64,000 nt of DNA from CAZBAF01 sp964490245 (GCA_964490245.1 CAZBAF010000004.1:16759-80758); one strand, 5' to 3'; shown: positions 33,125 through 41,998, numbered from the stretch's first letter. Numbers and translations: made by a program. The notes: a model not told the origin generated them from the letters alone.

Positions 33125-33994
33125 ATGGCTAGTACGCAGCAATTAAAGCGCCGGATTGGCAGCGTTAAGAACACCAAGCAGATTACTAAGGCTATGGAGC
33201 TTGTTGCTGCCAGTAAAATGCGTAAGGCTACAGAGGCTGCGCACCGCGGCCGTGCCTACCGCCAGGCAGCGCACAGCATGTTGGCACGCCTGAGTGCGGT
33301 GACCGAAATCAGCGAACATCCGCTGTATCAAACGCGCGAAATCAAAAACCGCCTGTACGTGGTGATCACCTCTGATCGCGGTCTGGCCGGTGCCTATAAT
33401 GCCAATATCATTAAGCTGCTGACACGTGCTGTTTCGGATGATCGCCGTGCCAATATCAAAAGCCAGGTGATTATTATCGGCAAGCGCGGTGCGCAGTTCC
33501 TCCGCCGGGTCGAGCATATCAACATTGTCGGTGTCTACAGCGACTTTGGCGATCACCCGACCGCCAATGATATCCGTCCCATTCTGGATACAATTGTCGA
33601 GCAATATCGCACAAAGCAGACCGATGAAGTCCGCCTGCTCTACACCGAGCATAAGTCCAACATCACGCAGATTGCCCAAAGCCTGGCTGTGCTGCCCGCA
33701 AAGTTTGACGAAGAAGTAGCCGAGGAGCAGCCGCTGTCTGACGTTACCTTTGAGCCCTCTGTGTCAGAGGTGCTGGAAAACGTGACCGAGCGTTTGCTGG
33801 AGGTGCAGATCTGGCAGGCTTTGCTTGAGTCCATCGCCAGCGAGCAATCCATGCGCATGCTGAGTATGAAAAACGCCACCGACAACGCCAGCGAGATTAT
33901 CGATGATCTGACGCTCGAGTTTAACACAGCCAGACAGGCCAAGATTACTCAGGAGCTGGCAGAAATAACCGGCGGCGCGGAGGCGATGAAATGA
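33125..33994 (+). CDS. atpG: ATP synthase F1 subunit gamma
   Basis: 289 residues. The N-terminal helix KRRIGSVKNTKQITKAMELV and the C-terminal helix MKNATDNASEIIDDLTLEFN are the coiled-coil shaft, and VITSDRGLAGAYN is conserved. It overlaps the next small gene by 4 nt (ATGA). Confidence 0.97.
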   Translation: MASTQQLKRRIGSVKNTKQITKAMELVAASKMRKATEAAHRGRAYRQAAHSMLARLSAVTEISEHPLYQTREIKNRLYVVITSDRGLAGAYNANIIKLLTRAVSDDRRANIKSQVIIIGKRGAQFLRRVEHINIVGVYSDFGDHPTANDIRPILDTIVEQYRTKQTDEVRLLYTEHKSNITQIAQSLAVLPAKFDEEVAEEQPLSDVTFEPSVSEVLENVTERLLEVQIWQALLESIASEQSMRMLSMKNATDNASEIIDDLTLEFNTARQAKITQELAEITGGAEAMK

Positions 33995-34194
33995 GATCTT
34001 TTGATCAGCCGCCGTTGTTTGATGGGTTTGAGCCGGCTGTGTCTGATTTGACAGCGAGCACATCCACCCCCCAAGAGCTTCTGGAGGTTTATGACGCACT
34101 GCTTGCAGCAGGCGATCATAAAGGATTGGACAGGCTCATAGAGCAGTATCCGCTTGAACTTGATGAGGTTTTTTATGAGGAAGTGCGCAGATGA
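33991..34194 (+). CDS. Small unknown protein in the atp operon (first of a pair)
   Basis: 67 residues, acidic, no membrane helix. The second half, LLAAGDHKGLDRLIEQYPLE, resembles a segment of the next gene (AIAVGDRETMDRILNTYPRG), so the pair may be paralogues sharing a small helical repeat. ATGA overlaps on both sides couple it to atpG and to the second gene. I know of no standard F-ATPase subunit at this place. Confidence 0.65.
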   Translation: MRSFDQPPLFDGFEPAVSDLTASTSTPQELLEVYDALLAAGDHKGLDRLIEQYPLELDEVFYEEVRR

Positions 34195-34403
34195 CAGGTG
34201 AAGCATTTAATCAGGCAGAGGCAGATCGGCTGTTAGGCGAGCAGGTCGTGCGGGCACAGGCTATCGGCACTATTTTTGACAATGCGATTGCAGTCGGAGA
34301 TCGGGAGACGATGGATAGAATACTTAATACATACCCCAGAGGCTACCTGGATTTTATACTGGGAGGATATCCCGACTACCTAAAAGAATTTTTAGAAGAT
34401 TAA
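34191..34403 (+). CDS. Small unknown protein in the atp operon (second of a pair)
   Basis: 70 residues, acidic and helical. It shares the GD-x(3)-MDR-I/L-x(3)-YP core with the preceding gene and ends YLKEFLED. It is translationally coupled upstream and ends 10 nt before atpD. A role in assembly or regulation of F1 is possible from position alone. Confidence 0.65.
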   Translation: MTGEAFNQAEADRLLGEQVVRAQAIGTIFDNAIAVGDRETMDRILNTYPRGYLDFILGGYPDYLKEFLED

Positions 34404-34413
34404 AGGAGAGACA

Positions 34414-35802
34414 ATGGCGACAGCAGAAAAGACGAGAACAAATACAGGCACCATTACCCAGGTGGTGGGTGTGGTGATTGACGCCGAATTTAGCGAGGGC
34501 CATTTGCCCGCTATTTACAATGCGCTGGAGGTGAAACTGGGTGACCGAACCGAAGTGTTTGAGGTGGCGCAGCATCTGAGCGAATCCTCTGTTAGGGCAA
34601 TTGCGCTGGGCTCGACCGATGGGCTGAAGCGCGGTATTGAAATCAAAGATTCCGGCGCACCTATCAGCGTGCCGATTGGCAAAGACACGTTGGGTCGTAT
34701 GTTTGACGTCAAAGGGCAGCCAATCGACGGCAAAGAAGATGCGTTTAAGGAACACGCACCGATCCACCGCACGCCACCTGCCTTTACCGAGCAGTCCGGC
34801 GCGGTTGAAATTCTTGAGACTGGTATTAAGGTGATTGACCTGATTGCCCCGATCACAAAGGGCGGTAAGGTTGGTCTGTTCGGCGGTGCGGGCGTCGGCA
34901 AGACGGTGCTCATCCAGGAGCTTATCAGTAACATTGCCAAGTTCCATAGTGGCTACTCTGTGTTTGCCGGCGTTGGTGAGCGCACGCGTGAGGGTAATGA
35001 CCTCTACTTTGAAATGAAAGATTCCGGCGTGCTCGAAAAGACATCTCTTGTGTTTGGGCAGATGAACGAACCACCCGGGGCGCGTCTGCGCGTGGCGCTA
35101 AGCGGTCTGACGATTGCCGAAGGTTTTCGTGATCAGGGCTCTGACGTGCTGATGTTTATTGATAACATCTTCCGCTTTACCCAGGCCGGCGCCGAGGTGT
35201 CTGCCCTGCTGGGCCGTTTGCCTTCAGCCGTAGGCTATCAGCCAAATCTGGCAACCGAAATGGGTGCCCTGCAAGAGCGTATTACCTCGACCCGCAAGGG
35301 TTCGATCACCAGCGTGCAGGCGGTGTATGTGCCGGCCGACGACCTGACCGACCCTGCCCCGGCTACAACTTTTACGCACCTTGACTCAACGATCTCACTC
35401 AACCGTGCGCTGACCGAGCTTGGTCTTTACCCTGCCGTTGACCCGCTCGACAGCAGTTCGACCATCCTTGACCCCGAAATTGTCGGCGAAGAGCACTACA
35501 ATGTGGCGCGCGAAGTGCAGCGCATTCTGCAGCGCTATAAAGATCTGCAGGATATTATTGCTATCCTGGGCATGGAAGAACTTTCAGATGAGGACAAGCT
35601 GACCGTGGCTCGTGCGCGCAAGATCCAGCGTTTCCTGACACAGCCGTTCTTTGTGGCCGAGACCTTTGTCGGCAAGCCCGGCAAGTACGTAGCGCTGGCT
35701 GACACCATTGCCGGCTTCCGCGAAATCCTGGACGGCAAGCACGATGACAAGCCCGAATCCGCCTTTTACATGAAGGGCGGCATTGACGAGGTTAAGGAGT
35801 AG
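34414..35802 (+). CDS. atpD: ATP synthase F1 subunit beta
   Basis: 462 residues. P-loop GGAGVGKTVLIQEL, catalytic Glu in GERTREGND, and the signature PAVDPLDSSS are intact. Strong AAAGGAGAG site upstream. Confidence 0.98.
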   Translation: MATAEKTRTNTGTITQVVGVVIDAEFSEGHLPAIYNALEVKLGDRTEVFEVAQHLSESSVRAIALGSTDGLKRGIEIKDSGAPISVPIGKDTLGRMFDVKGQPIDGKEDAFKEHAPIHRTPPAFTEQSGAVEILETGIKVIDLIAPITKGGKVGLFGGAGVGKTVLIQELISNIAKFHSGYSVFAGVGERTREGNDLYFEMKDSGVLEKTSLVFGQMNEPPGARLRVALSGLTIAEGFRDQGSDVLMFIDNIFRFTQAGAEVSALLGRLPSAVGYQPNLATEMGALQERITSTRKGSITSVQAVYVPADDLTDPAPATTFTHLDSTISLNRALTELGLYPAVDPLDSSSTILDPEIVGEEHYNVAREVQRILQRYKDLQDIIAILGMEELSDEDKLTVARARKIQRFLTQPFFVAETFVGKPGKYVALADTIAGFREILDGKHDDKPESAFYMKGGIDEVKE

Positions 35803-35835
35803 CTCCTAAGACTGGAGTGAGGAGTGCGGAGAGCT

Positions 35836-36285
35836 GAAATATGAAAAATGAAATAAGGAATATGGGGGATGGGGCCAAAGCCCTCAAGTCGTTCCAGCAG
35901 CTGGATGCATGGCAGGCCAGTCGTAAACTTTTCTTTATTGTTTTTCATATTACAAAAAAATTTCCCAGCGAAGAGCTGTTCGTTTCAGTGTCGCAAATGC
36001 GTCGAGCGGCACTGTCAGTGGCCTCAAACATTGCCGAAGGATTTGGCAGATCTTCCGCCGCTGATAAATTGCATTTTTATGTTATGGCAAGGGGCTCTCT
36101 GACAGAACTGCAGAACCAGATCATATTAACCAAAGACGTCGATCTCATTCGCGAGGCGGATGCGACAGTCGTCCAGTCGCAAGCTGAACTTGCCCATAAG
36201 CTTGTTGTTGGACTTATTAAAGCTACGGAGAAGAGAAAATAATGCAGCTAATCCCCTATTTCATATTTCATATTTCATACTCCCC
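35836..36285 (+). mobile_element. Hairpin-flanked insert carrying a four-helix-bundle gene
   Basis: The left arm (35836-35867) and right arm (36252-36285) are inverted repeats of the same GAAATATGAAATA family as the two shorter hairpins in this operon. Here the loop is about 385 nt long and is filled by the gene 35841-36242. The design is like the intervening sequences of 23S rRNA, a helix whose loop encodes a four-helix-bundle protein, but placed in an mRNA spacer. Confidence 0.6.
35841..36242 (+). CDS. Four-helix-bundle (23S rRNA intervening-sequence/bAvd-like) protein
   Basis: 133 residues. Diagnostic pieces are LDAWQASRKLFFIVFHITKK, QMRRAALSVASNIAEGFGR and KLHFYVMARGSLTELQNQI. Proteins of this family are encoded in rRNA intervening sequences and resemble Avd of diversity-generating retroelements; their basic surface suggests nucleic-acid binding. 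The start codon lies in the left inverted-repeat arm (a second ATG is at 35862). It interrupts the normal atpD-atpC order. Confidence 0.9.
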   Translation: MKNEIRNMGDGAKALKSFQQLDAWQASRKLFFIVFHITKKFPSEELFVSVSQMRRAALSVASNIAEGFGRSSAADKLHFYVMARGSLTELQNQIILTKDVDLIREADATVVQSQAELAHKLVVGLIKATEKRK

Positions 36286-36306
36286 TGCTTTTGAGAGGCT
36301 AAACTC

Positions 36307-36732
36307 ATGATATCCTTCCAGCTAGTCGCCCTCGACGGCGTTAAATTTGACGAAGAGGTCTATGAGATTATCCTGCCGACCATGTCAGGTGATATTGGCG
36401 TTTTGCCGGGCCACATGCCGCTTATCAGCGTGGCTAAGGCCGGGGCAATTTCTGTACGCCGCGACAAATCGCATCCGGACGATATGATGGAGCACTTTGC
36501 GATTTCAGGCGGCGCGATTGAAGTTTCCAACAACTCCCTGCGCGTGCTGGTGGATGAAGCCGATGCTTCGGCAGACATTTCTGAAGAAGAAGCAAGAGAG
36601 GCGTACGAGCGTGCCCAGAAACTCAAGGCAGAAGCTAAAGACCAGGTCAGTCTGGAACAGGCTCAGAGTCTGATAGACCGCTCGGCAGTGCGCCTGCAGG
36701 TCGCCGGCCTGAAGCGCCGACAGAGGCGGTAA
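36307..36732 (+). CDS. atpC: ATP synthase F1 subunit epsilon
   Basis: 141 residues. N-terminal beta barrel with VYEIILPTMSGDIGVLPGHM and the C-terminal helical hairpin EEEAREAYERAQKLKAEAK. It is the last gene of the operon, separated from atpD by the four-helix-bundle insert. Confidence 0.95.
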   Translation: MISFQLVALDGVKFDEEVYEIILPTMSGDIGVLPGHMPLISVAKAGAISVRRDKSHPDDMMEHFAISGGAIEVSNNSLRVLVDEADASADISEEEAREAYERAQKLKAEAKDQVSLEQAQSLIDRSAVRLQVAGLKRRQRR

Positions 36733-36733
36733 C

Positions 36734-36922
36734 TTATTTAGCCCGCCGTCTGACAGTGCCAGTTGCCTGCCAAAATAACTTACGTTTACGATTCGGCCGC
36801 CGGGAGTCGATAGCTGCAGTACGCTTGCGGATCAGATCCGGTGTAGTTGTAGAATATACAATGTGACTTTTCTCACAGACATTGCAGGAGTATTCTGTAG
36901 GGCGAAAGTTTTTTGCAAGCAA
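36734..36922 (-). CDS. Possible small basic protein
   Basis: 62 codons from a TTG start (LAKNFRPTEYSCNVCEKSH...) ending KRKLFWQATGTVRRRAK. It has one CxxC and a very basic second half, as in small nucleic-acid-binding proteins. It fills the space between atpC and the antiporter gene on the opposite strand. No good ribosome binding site; it may be spurious. Confidence 0.35.
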   Translation of the reverse strand: MLAKNFRPTEYSCNVCEKSHIVYSTTTPDLIRKRTAAIDSRRPNRKRKLFWQATGTVRRRAK

Positions 36923-36939
36923 CCTAAATAAGGAAGTTT

Positions 36940-38331
36940 ATGATCCGTAAAGCCCTCTATTCTTTGGCCTTTGGTCTTGGTGCGCCGATTATTACACTAA
37001 GCGCAACAGCAAACGCGGCTACAGGAGGGGGCGAAGAAAGCGGAGGTCACACTGCCCATTTCGGGCTGGTTTTTGCGATGCTGGCCCTTGTTCTGGTCGC
37101 GGGTAAAATTGGTAATTTCGTAGAGCGTTTCGGGCAGCCTGCCGTCATCGGCGAGCTTCTTGCCGGTATCGTGTTGTCGGCAGCTGGGTATTTTGGCTGG
37201 CATTTTATTGATGAAGTTACCTCAAATACTGTCATTGCATTTGTGGCCAGCTTTGGCGCTCTATTGTTGCTGTTCTCGATCGGCCTTGAGTCAAATATGC
37301 AGGAGATGAAGAAGGTTGGGCTGAACGCGCTATTCGTTGCGCTCATCGGGGTAACTCTTCCCTTTATTCTTGGTACCTATCTTTTGGGACCGATTTTCTA
37401 TGGCGACGCATCAGCCAATGCAAGGCTATTCCTCGGTGCCGCCCTGGTTGCGACGAGCGTGGGAATCACAGCTTCAGTATTCAGATCACTGAAAATCATA
37501 CGATCCCGTGCGGCGCAGACAGTACTCGGTGCAGCGGTGATAGATGATGTACTTGGCTTGATAGTGCTGGCCGTGGTATCGGCTCTAGCGGCAGGGGGCA
37601 CAGTCACTGTGATTTCTGTGCTGGCTATCGCGCTGAAGTCATTCGGATTTCTTGCCGGCGCACTGTTGTTGGGAACGCTGCTCGCAAAGCAGCTGTCGTT
37701 TGTGTTCAGTAAGATTAACAGCGGCATTGCCATGAAGCTGACATTTGCGCTTGGTTTTGCGTTGATGTTTGGGTATCTGGCAGAATTGTTCGGGTTAGAG
37801 CCAATTATCGGTGCGTTTGCAGCCGGCTTGCTGCTTGACCAGGTGCACTTTAATAACTTTGCCGATCCGCAAATCGTCCATGACTTAAAAGAGCTTGATT
37901 TCAAGGCACCAAAAGACCGTGAAGCTGTTTTGCGCCTCATCAATAAACACAAGCATGCACATATAGAGGATCTCATCTCAACAGTAAGCTTGATTCTTGT
38001 GCCCGTATTCTTTGTGTATACCGGCATGCAGATTGAGTTTGGTTCATTACTGCAGCCGAAACTCTACCTGATCGCTTTCGTGATCGCAGCGTTTGCGGTT
38101 GCGGGTAAGGTTGCAGCCGGACTGGCAGCCAAGGGCGATATGAAGGAAAAGCTTTTGGTCGGTGTATCAATGGTGCCGCGTGGTGAAGTCGGCCTTATTT
38201 TTGCGGCTACCGGAAAGGCGCTAGGTGTGCTTACGGATGAAATTTTCTCAGTGGTAGTAATTGTGGTTATCATTACTACCTTTGTGGCTCCGCCGCTTAT
38301 AAAAAAGCTCGGATCCAATGTGGTCAAATAG
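36940..38331 (+). CDS. CPA2-family cation:proton antiporter
   Basis: 463 residues. A signal-peptide-like N-terminus (about 1-28, ending ATANA) precedes some 12 membrane helices. Family motifs are RFGQPAVIGELLAGIVLSAA, AAVIDDVLGLIVLAVV (the ion-binding Asp pair), EPIIGAFAAGLLLDQV and SMVPRGEVGLIFAATG. It resembles KefB/NapA-type exchangers without the regulatory RCK domain. AAGGAAG lies 8 nt before the ATG. Confidence 0.93.
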   Translation: MIRKALYSLAFGLGAPIITLSATANAATGGGEESGGHTAHFGLVFAMLALVLVAGKIGNFVERFGQPAVIGELLAGIVLSAAGYFGWHFIDEVTSNTVIAFVASFGALLLLFSIGLESNMQEMKKVGLNALFVALIGVTLPFILGTYLLGPIFYGDASANARLFLGAALVATSVGITASVFRSLKIIRSRAAQTVLGAAVIDDVLGLIVLAVVSALAAGGTVTVISVLAIALKSFGFLAGALLLGTLLAKQLSFVFSKINSGIAMKLTFALGFALMFGYLAELFGLEPIIGAFAAGLLLDQVHFNNFADPQIVHDLKELDFKAPKDREAVLRLINKHKHAHIEDLISTVSLILVPVFFVYTGMQIEFGSLLQPKLYLIAFVIAAFAVAGKVAAGLAAKGDMKEKLLVGVSMVPRGEVGLIFAATGKALGVLTDEIFSVVVIVVIITTFVAPPLIKKLGSNVVK

Positions 38332-38449
38332 CACCAGGTCTCATCCATGCCCTGCTGCTGGATTGCCGCCGGTACCTAATATGCAGTAAGAGAACTTGGC
38401 GTGCTAATAATGCAGGAATAAAGCAGGCGGAGTTGTTTACTTAAAGTAT

Positions 38450-38478
38450 TTGCAATTCTACGGATAAACCACTATTGT
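38450..38478 (+). promoter_or_regulatory. Promoter of the aquaporin gene
   Basis: TTGCAA, 17-nt spacer, TATTGT; leader of about 25 nt with a strong GGAGGG ribosome binding site before the ATG at 38509. Confidence 0.55.
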
Positions 38479-38508
38479 AAATGCATAAATAAACGGAGGG
38501 TTTCTGTA

Positions 38509-39261
38509 ATGACAGTGCGATCAAGGATCGCGATGTTGACGGCGGAATTTTTGGGTACAGCTGTACTCGCGACCGTCATGATTAACGTATCGCGTTCACA
38601 AATCGGCATCGGCTATTTTGTCGCTATTGCCGCGGGTGGTGCGTTGGCGTTTCTGACGCTGGTGCTGGGGTCTGCTTCGGGCGGCCATTTTAACCCGGCA
38701 GTGACCATTGGTCTGTGGACCCTGCGCCGTATACAAACCGTTCAAGCCATAGCCTATCTGGCCGTACAGATGTTGGGTGGTTTGGCAGCGTGGCAGCTGG
38801 CCAATTACTTCATTGGCGGCGAGTTGCGCAGTATTGCAGGTAACGAGTTTGACTGGCGCGTGCTGGTCGCTGAAGCTGTTGGTATGGCGGTCTTTACGTT
38901 TGTAGTGGCGGCAGCCGTGTACCAGAAGTACGAAGGCGGCAGGGCTGCGGCGCTTATCGGCGGCGGCTTCTTCCTGGGTATCATCGTGGCTTCACTGGCC
39001 TCGAACGGTATACTGAACCCGGCGGTGGCATTGGGCAACCAGTCGTGGTCACGGGCATATATCTTTGGTCCGATTATCGGTGGCGTCATTGGTATGAACC
39101 TGTATGTTCTGTTGTTTGCACCGGCCCGCGCGCTGGTTTCGGGTGCGGTTGCTTCAAGTGCCGGTACGACAGCAAATGCCAAGACAAAAACGACTGCGGT
39201 CGCCAGCAAGGCCAAAAAGACCGTAAAGCGCAAAACAACCACTTCGCGTAAAAAGAAGTAA
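38509..39261 (+). CDS. Aquaporin (MIP family) with basic C-terminal tail
   Basis: 250 residues. Six membrane helices and two half-helices with NPA motifs: SGGHFNPAVTIG and ASNGILNPAVALG. Water or small-solute channel. The last 35 residues (for example KTKTTAVASKAKKTVKRKT) are a Lys/Thr-rich tail unusual for bacterial aquaporins. A terminator follows at 39291. Confidence 0.93.
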   Translation: MTVRSRIAMLTAEFLGTAVLATVMINVSRSQIGIGYFVAIAAGGALAFLTLVLGSASGGHFNPAVTIGLWTLRRIQTVQAIAYLAVQMLGGLAAWQLANYFIGGELRSIAGNEFDWRVLVAEAVGMAVFTFVVAAAVYQKYEGGRAAALIGGGFFLGIIVASLASNGILNPAVALGNQSWSRAYIFGPIIGGVIGMNLYVLLFAPARALVSGAVASSAGTTANAKTKTTAVASKAKKTVKRKTTTSRKKK

Positions 39262-39290
39262 AACAGCGCTTTTAAGTCCAGGCGTTAACC

Positions 39291-39319
39291 AAAAACTCCC
39301 CTTTTGCAGGGGAGTTTTT
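39291..39319. terminator. Bidirectional intrinsic terminator
   Basis: AAAAACTCCCC, loop TTTTGCA, GGGGAGTTTTT: a stem with A run and T run on the two sides, between the aquaporin gene and the convergent gene 39375-39818. Confidence 0.9.
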
Positions 39320-39374
39320 ATAATCGCTGGGGTTTTAAACCGCCGGTGGTTCTATGCCGAGCTTTAGGCAGAAT

Positions 39375-39818
39375 CTAGAAATGGACGAGCTCCCGCTTGG
39401 CCAGGCTAAGGTCACGAGAGGCCTTGATGGTATTCAATCCATTACCAGGCTCCTCCTCAGCTGCCCGGACGTAGGCCTGCTTGATATTGGGGTACTCTCT
39501 TTTAAACGCTCGTGTGCGTTCGGTCACGCCGCTATCGTTCATATAAAGCCTCAGAGGCTGAGGAGAGCGCTTTAAATTCTCATCAACAATAAAAAACAGT
39601 TTGACCAGCCAGAATCCATGCCTGCCCGTTCTTTCTGCCCGCTCGCCGCAGGCAACCGGTGTCGACAAGGCGTCAGCGCCGGCAACTGCCGGACGGTTGT
39701 ATAACAGCATAAGTGTGTAGGTTTCATCGACCACAAGCTGATCCGGAGCCTGGCGCTCATGAAAGTATTGCTGGTATTCTTCGATACTGCATCTGCGGGG
39801 TCCGTCGATACTCTTCAT
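39375..39818 (-). CDS. Unknown soluble protein
   Basis: 147 residues, charged, mixed helix and strand (DETYTLMLLYNRPAV, GFWLVKLFFIVDENL). No recognised family. TATAGT ends 8 nt before the start codon. Confidence 0.65.
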   Translation of the reverse strand: MKSIDGPRRCSIEEYQQYFHERQAPDQLVVDETYTLMLLYNRPAVAGADALSTPVACGERAERTGRHGFWLVKLFFIVDENLKRSPQPLRLYMNDSGVTERTRAFKREYPNIKQAYVRAAEEEPGNGLNTIKASRDLSLAKRELVHF

Positions 39819-39933
39819 AGAATATGACTATATAACATTATTTGATGAAAGGCAAAAGTAACTTACCTGATTTGCGAGGTCTATAAGGGTTATCGGGAAA
39901 AAGCACGCATGGTCAGGAGTCGGCAACCGCCGC

Positions 39934-40281
39934 TTAAAGTTCGGTGTATTTTTTATGGTTGCCTTTGGCTTTTTCGACGGCGTATTTTTTCTCGTTTTTG
40001 GTCATTTTTTCTTCAAAACTTTTATTGAGATCAATGCCCAGATCGTGGGACATCAACAACACCCAATACAGTACATCGACCAGTTCTTCGCCCAGGTCGG
40101 CGCGGTGTTTAGTAAGATGCTTGTCGATCTCTGGCGGCGTTTTCCACTGAAAATGCTCGATAACCTCGGCAGTCTCGAGTACCAGGGACAGCGCCATATC
40201 CTTAGGGGTATGGAATTGCTTCCAGTCACGCGCATTACGAAAATCAACCACGCGCTGCTGCATTTGTGCCAAGCTGCTCAT
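39934..40281 (-). CDS. MazG-like nucleotide pyrophosphohydrolase (dCTPase/RS21-C6 type)
   Basis: 115 residues, all-alpha NTP pyrophosphatase. The metal motif EExxE...ExxD is seen in LVLETAEVIEHFQWKT and LGEELVDVLYWVL. It would clean the nucleotide pool by hydrolysing (d)NTPs to monophosphates. Strong AGGAGG ribosome binding site. A possible leader/attenuator lies at 40341-40440 upstream. Confidence 0.9.
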   Translation of the reverse strand: MSSLAQMQQRVVDFRNARDWKQFHTPKDMALSLVLETAEVIEHFQWKTPPEIDKHLTKHRADLGEELVDVLYWVLLMSHDLGIDLNKSFEEKMTKNEKKYAVEKAKGNHKKYTEL

Positions 40282-40340
40282 TATTGCCTCCTGTTTGCAG
40301 GTATTCTAGCCGGTTTTGGGTAGATTTACCAAGTCGTGTC

Positions 40341-40440
40341 CTATGTAAAGCGGCAACAAAAAACCGCCCTGTTCAGGCGGCAAAAGCGGGTATTCATACC
40401 CCTATCTTTTTATTGTAGCACACTGTAAATAATTTGTCAA
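40341..40440 (-). promoter_or_regulatory. Promoter, 18-codon leader ORF and terminator upstream of the MazG-like gene
   Basis: Minus strand: TTGACA (40435-40440), 17 nt, TGCTACAAT. The predicted start is near 40405. AGGGGT precedes ATG at 40397, opening MNTRFCRLNRAVFCCRFT. Inside this ORF lies a hairpin CCGCCTGAACAGGGCGG with a T run (40355-40380), an intrinsic terminator. Either a short RNA of about 50 nt is made, or this is an attenuator controlling the pyrophosphohydrolase gene 60 nt downstream. Confidence 0.55.
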
Positions 40441-40494
40441 GTAAGAGAGATATTTTAAGGTCTAAACAGGGGTAATTTGCCAGTCCTTGTCGCT

Positions 40495-41100
40495 TTATGC
40501 CCTCCAGCGTAACGGATCATCCCAGTTGAGATTGGCAGTCTCGGCCTCGACGATTCTGTTTATAGCGCGATGGTGCTCTATGGTCGCCTGCCACGCCTGG
40601 TCCAGTAGGCAGACGGTAAAGCCTGCCCCGTAAAAGGCAATTTTGCCCATGCTTCTATCATTGTTGATAACGGTAAAAAAGGATTCGACAGCGTCGATCT
40701 GCACCTGGAATTCGGGGTGGGCGTTATATCCGGAGTGTGCCATTGCATCAACGGTCTGAACGACCTGTCGCCGGTTGTCAGACCTTAGGTCGTCAGGCAA
40801 TTCGGCGTCGGCAAGCCGGCGCAGCGTTGCCTCGCGCAATACACTGGTCGTGTTAGAATCTGCAAATGCCAGACAGGCCAGGCCGCCGGCTTCCGTAAAT
40901 ATATCGCGCCGCCAGTCCTCAATGGCAGGTCCCGCATCAGGTATCAGCAGTTCGGCGGCCGTCTGGATAGGTAGTCTGCAATCGTGTCGTTCCAGGCATT
41001 CAGCAGCAGCTATAAGAGTTAGTCTCGGATCACTCTCGAAGTTCCGGCCTACTTGGCCAAATTGATCCAAGCTGTACCGTTCAGGCAATGCATCACTCAT
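40495..41100 (-). CDS. Unknown soluble protein
   Basis: 201 residues from MSDALPERY, mainly helical (for example LTLIAAAECLERHDC), no recognised domain. The start is chosen because TATAAT lies 10 nt upstream; a longer frame of nine extra residues would cover the promoter. Divergent from 41201. Confidence 0.65.
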   Translation of the reverse strand: MSDALPERYSLDQFGQVGRNFESDPRLTLIAAAECLERHDCRLPIQTAAELLIPDAGPAIEDWRRDIFTEAGGLACLAFADSNTTSVLREATLRRLADAELPDDLRSDNRRQVVQTVDAMAHSGYNAHPEFQVQIDAVESFFTVINNDRSMGKIAFYGAGFTVCLLDQAWQATIEHHRAINRIVEAETANLNWDDPLRWRA

Positions 41101-41200
41101 AATGAAATATATTATACCAACAAACATAAAAAAAGCAATACCTATTCTCTTAACATTTATAAACCCTTGTACTGAAACAGTCTGCTACAATACCGGCAGT

Positions 41201-41998
41201 ATGGCGGAGCAGGATTTATCGTTATTGCTGCGGTATGTAACCGAAGAGACCGACGGTGTTGACCCTGATGACTGGCCGGTTAAGTTATTGAACGAACTGG
41301 CCTTTGATGTCTTGCCTCAGGGTATGCGCGTGCAGCTTCTTGGCAATAGGTATTACGAGGTGCGCGGTGCGAATGAGTCGGATGCGGCGATGACGGCACA
41401 TATCGGACAGGTTTCTTTAGGGGGTTACTTTATGGGGCTGCAACGGGTTCGGTACACTGATTATCTTGAGGCCGATATCAGGTACGAAGTCAACGAACTG
41501 ACGGTAAGGGTTAATGCGGGCGATAATATAACAGCGCTGGTGCCGGTCCAGGATCTTCTGGTGTTTGAGGCGGACACGCTCAAAGCAGCCGAGGTGCTTG
41601 ATGGTGATGACGAGCTGGCTAAGGAAATAGATCTAATGATCGTAAACGGGACAATTGATCTGGCCGGACTCAGTAAGCTGTTTGCGGGCCTCAATCCCGA
41701 AGACATGCGTACGCAGCTGTACCTGGACTATTTGAACGAAGCACTTTATTTACCGGATATTATTAGTCGTATGGTTGCCAATAGACTCCTCTACCTTGAG
41801 GGCGAAGAGCCTGTCGAGCCAGGTGCTGGGTCGGTACGGATTGTGACACCGGATAGGGGCAGATCATTTACTGCGGTGGGTGCGACGTATGATGATGGCA
41901 GTCAACAGCTGATTTTGTGCGCAAACGCGCGGACAGGTAATGATGAGCTGGTAAAGGTGCCTGTAGAGGATATTTCACAAATTATTAAAGCAGTTTAG
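41201..41998 (+). CDS. Unknown soluble protein
   Basis: 265 residues, acidic, beginning MAEQDLSLLLRYVTEETDGV. No recognisable domain or membrane segment. The extended -10 box TGCTACAAT ends 9 nt before this ATG and supports it over an in-frame codon 99 nt upstream. Overlaps the helicase gene end by 4 nt. Confidence 0.7.
   Translation: MAEQDLSLLLRYVTEETDGVDPDDWPVKLLNELAFDVLPQGMRVQLLGNRYYEVRGANESDAAMTAHIGQVSLGGYFMGLQRVRYTDYLEADIRYEVNELTVRVNAGDNITALVPVQDLLVFEADTLKAAEVLDGDDELAKEIDLMIVNGTIDLAGLSKLFAGLNPEDMRTQLYLDYLNEALYLPDIISRMVANRLLYLEGEEPVEPGAGSVRIVTPDRGRSFTAVGATYDDGSQQLILCANARTGNDELVKVPVEDISQIIKAV

Noticed and set aside
35841..36242. Diversity-generating retroelement because of the Avd-like protein
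   Set aside because: No reverse transcriptase or template/variable repeat pair is nearby; the hairpin context fits an intervening-sequence type element better.
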